Source of the DNA: Chlorocebus sabaeus
Taxonomy: Eukaryota > Chordata > Mammalia > Primates > Cercopithecidae
Direction: 5' to 3'
NCBI RefSeq assembly: GCF_047675955.1
Contig: NW_027327638.1
Location: forward strand, 124,001-188,000
DNA: 64,000 bases
Shown here: piece after piece, positions 61,601-64,000 of the stretch
Layout: every line of letters begins with the position of its first letter
How positions within the stretch are numbered: position 1 is the first letter of the stretch
Made by a program: the position numbers and the translations under genes
The notes under the pieces: generated by a model
Database searches by the model: none
Told to the model about the DNA's origin: nothing
What the model saw: the letters and a program-made list of their open reading frames with translations, nothing else

Positions 61601-64000
61601 GAAATATCTTCAGATAAAAACTGGAAAGTAGCTTTCTGAGAAATTGCTTTGTGTTCTGTTAATTCATCTCTCAGAATTACGGCTTTCCCCTCAAGAAAAC
61701 TTTCGCTAAAGCTGTTTTTGTGGAATTTGGAAAAAGGTATATGGAAAACCATAGAGATCTATGGTTAAAAAGAAAATATCCTAAGATAAAAACTGAAAAG
61801 AAAATTTCTGAGAAACTGCTTTGTGTTCTCTGAATTCATCTCACAGACTTACAGCTTTCCCCTCAAGAAACCGTTCACTAAGACTGTCCTCGTTGATTTT
61901 GCAAAGTGATATTTGGAAGCCCATAGAGCGCTATGGGGAAAAAGGAAATATCTTCAGTTAAAAAGTGGAAAGAACGTTTCTGAGAAACTGCTTTGTGTTC
62001 TGTTAATCCATCTCACAGAGGTACAGCATTCCCCTCAAGAAGTCGTTTACTAAGACTGTTCTTGTGAAATTTGCGAAGTGATATTTGGAAGTGCTTAGAG
62101 AACTATGGTGAAAAAGGAAATATCGTAAGGTAAAAACTGAAAAGAAGCTTTCTGAGAAACTGCTTTGTGTTTTGTTAATTCATCTCAGAGAGTTACAGCT
62201 TTCCGAACAAAAAGGCATTCACTAAGACTGATCTTGTGTTATTTTCAAATTGATATTTGGAAGCCCATAGAGGGCTATGGTGAAAAGGGAAATATCTTCA
62301 GTTAAAAACTGGAAAGAAGCTTTCTGAGAAACGGTTTTGTGTTCTCTTAGTTCATCTCACAGAGTTACAGCTTTCCCCTCAAGAAGCCTTTCACCAAGAC
62401 TGTTCTTGTGGAATTTCCAAAGTGGTCTTTGGAAGTCCATACATCGCTATGGTGAAAAAGGATATAGCTTCAGTTAAAAAGTGAAAAGAAGCTTTCCGAG
62501 GAACTGCTTTGTGATATGTGATTTCCTGTCACTGAGAAACAGCTGTATTTCGTAGAACTGTTGGCTAGGCTTATTTCTGTGGAATCTGAGAAATGTTACT
62601 TCGGATCTCTTTGAAGACTATAGGTCCAAAGGAAATATCCGCCACTAAAAGTGTGAAAGAAGCTTTCTGAGAAACTTCTTTGAGTTCTGTGAATTGATCT
62701 CACAGAGCTACAGTTTCCCCTCAAGAGGCCTTTCGCTAAGACTGTTCTCGTGGAATTTGCAAAGTGATATTTGGAAAACAATAGAGGGCTATGGTGAAAA
62801 AGGAAATATCCTAAGATAAAAACTGAAAAGAAGCTTTTTGAGAAACTGTTTTGCGTACCGTTAATTCATCTCACAGAGTTATAGCTTTCCCCTCAAGAAG
62901 CCGTTCATTAAGACTGTTGTTGTGAAATTTGCAAAATGATATTTGGAAGCTCATAGAGGGCTATGGTGAAAATGGAAATATCTTCAGTTAAAAACTGGAG
63001 AGAAGCTTTCTGAGAAACTGCTTTGTGTTCTGTTAATTCATACACAGAGTTACACCTTTCCTATCACGAATCCTTTCGCTAAGACTGTTCTTGTGGAGTT
63101 TACAAAGTGATATTTGGAAGCCCATAGAGGGGTACGGTTAAAAAGGAAATTTCCTCACATAAAAACTGGAAAGAAGCTTTCTGAGAAACTGCTTTGTGTT
63201 TTGTTAATTCATCTCACAGTATTACAGCTCTACCCTCAAGAAGCCCTTCACTAAGACTGTTCTTCTGGAATTTCCAAAGAGATATTTGGAAGCCCATAGA
63301 GCGCTATGGTGCAAAAGGAAATATCTTCAGTTAAAAACTGGAGAGAAGCTTTCTGAGAAACTTCTTTGTGTTCTGTTAATTCATGCACAGAGTTACAGCT
63401 TTCCTATCAAGAATCCTTTCGCTAAGACTGTTCTTGTGGAGTTTACAAAGTGATATTTGGAAGCCCATAGAGGGGTACGTTTAAAAAGGAAATTTCCTCA
63501 CATAAAAACTGGAAAGAAGTTTTCTGAGAAACTGCTTTGTGTTCTGTTAATTCATCTCACAGAGTTACAGCTTACCCCTCAAGAAGCATTTCGCTAAGAC
63601 TGTTCTTGTGGAATTTGCAATGTGATATTTGGAAGCCCATGGAGGGATATGGTGAAAAAGGAAATATCTTCAATTAAAAACTGGAAAGAAGCTTTCTGAG
63701 AAACTGCTTTGTTTTCTGTTAATTCATCTCACAGAGTTTCAGCTTTCCCCTCCAGATGTCTTTCGCTAAGACGGTTCTCGTGGAATTTGCAAAGTGATAT
63801 TTGGAAGCCGTGAGAGGGCTATGGTGTAAAAGGAAATGTCCTCGGATCAAAAATGGAAAGAAGCTTTCCAACAAACTGTTTTGTGTTCTGTTAATTTATC
63901 TGGCAGTGTTTCAGCTTTCCCCTCAAGAAGCCGTTCGCTAAGACTGTTCTTGTGGAATTTGCAAAGTGATATTTGAAAGCCCGTCGAGTTCTATGGTGAA
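58660..64000 (+). repeat. HOR unit 10, short variant, truncated by the window end
   Basis: It starts like the other units and contains a single type A 857-bp block (59914-60770), as in unit 2. The window ends inside monomer 36. If nothing else changes downstream the full unit would be about 5661 bp, but monomers 37/38 are not visible, so the state of the conversion patch is partly unresolved; the TTTGAAAGCCC reading near 63972 suggests the unconverted form. Confidence 0.9.
59914..60770 (+). repeat. 857-bp block, only copy in unit 10 (type A)
   Basis: Single type A copy followed by monomer 18 sequence, the same arrangement as in unit 2. Confidence 0.93.

Larger units (their letters stand above)
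1..64000. repeat. Alpha-satellite-like centromeric array (38-mer higher-order repeat)
   Basis: Every base belongs to tandem 170-172 bp monomers in the same orientation. Recurrent blocks in each are AAGCTTTCTGAGAAACTG, TTAATTCATCTCACAGAG, TTACAGCTTTCCCCTCAAG, GACTGTTCTTGTGGAATTTG, TGATATTTGGAAGCCC and GGCTATGGTGAAAAAGG. This is the alpha-satellite family; the dominant form resembles the Old World monkey 172-bp repeat and SF4/M1-type monomers from my knowledge of those families. Monomers are arranged in a 6518-bp, 38-monomer higher-order unit repeated ten times, the last cut by the window edge. No interspersed element, inversion or non-satellite insertion was seen, as expected for a homogenised core rather than a pericentromeric flank. 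The known role of the family is to underlie CENP-A chromatin; whether this array is active cannot be read from sequence. Confidence 0.97.

Noticed and set aside
1..64000. CRISPR-like regular spacing of repeats
   Set aside because: Both 'repeat' and 'spacer' parts are conserved parts of a 171-bp satellite monomer, so this is not a CRISPR array.
1..64000. Identification as human DYZ3
   Set aside because: The human Y unit is about 5.8 kb (34 monomers), whereas the standard unit here is 6518 bp (38 monomers) and the common monomer is closer to the Old World monkey form. A Y origin remains possible, but human DYZ3 specifically is not supported.

Overview
The whole window (1-64000) is one uninterrupted head-to-tail array of alpha-satellite-like centromeric DNA from a primate. 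I find no gene, RNA gene, transposon, CRISPR array or non-satellite base. The basic unit is an AT-rich monomer of 170-172 bp, usually carrying a HindIII site (AAGCTT). It contains the pJ-alpha-type box (CTATGGTGAAAAAGGAA on the + strand) and no canonical CENP-B box. The common monomer matches, as I remember it, the 172-bp alpha satellite of African green monkey and other Old World monkeys better than modern human CENP-B-box alphoid DNA. It also fits the single-type 'M1' monomers of human suprachromosomal family 4, which includes the Y array DYZ3. The species and chromosome cannot be fixed from the sequence alone. An Old World monkey or other catarrhine is most likely, and a Y-type centromere is a plausible inference.

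The monomers form a long higher-order repeat (HOR). The standard unit is 6518 bp, which is 38 monomers. I phased units on the motif AAGCTCATAG. They start at 1, 6519, 12180, 18697, 25215, 31733, 38251, 44768, 52142 and 58660, so there are nine complete units and one cut by the window edge (about 373 monomers in all). Unit lengths are 6518, 5661, 6517, 6518, 6518, 6518, 6517, 7374 and 6518 bp. Two events explain every length difference. The first is a five-monomer, 857-bp block present in 2,1,2,2,2,2,2,3,2,1 copies in units 1-10. The second is a 145-bp patch copied from monomers 22/23 into monomers 36/37 of units 3, 7 and 8, which removes 1 bp.

Within a unit, five monomers (1, 5, 9, 14, 28) belong to a clearly different second class without the pJ-alpha box. 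Monomers 31 and 33 are a recent duplicate pair. Units differ from one another at only scattered positions, many of them CpG transitions, so the array was homogenised recently. Shared rare variants link units 3 with 7, and 4 with 8 and 9. This indicates amplification of multi-unit segments and makes unit 8 a recombinant.

Open reading frames of up to 120 codons exist, but they are by-products of a 171-bp (57-codon) period and are not annotated as genes. The role of such DNA is structural: it is typical of the array on which CENP-A chromatin and the kinetochore assemble.
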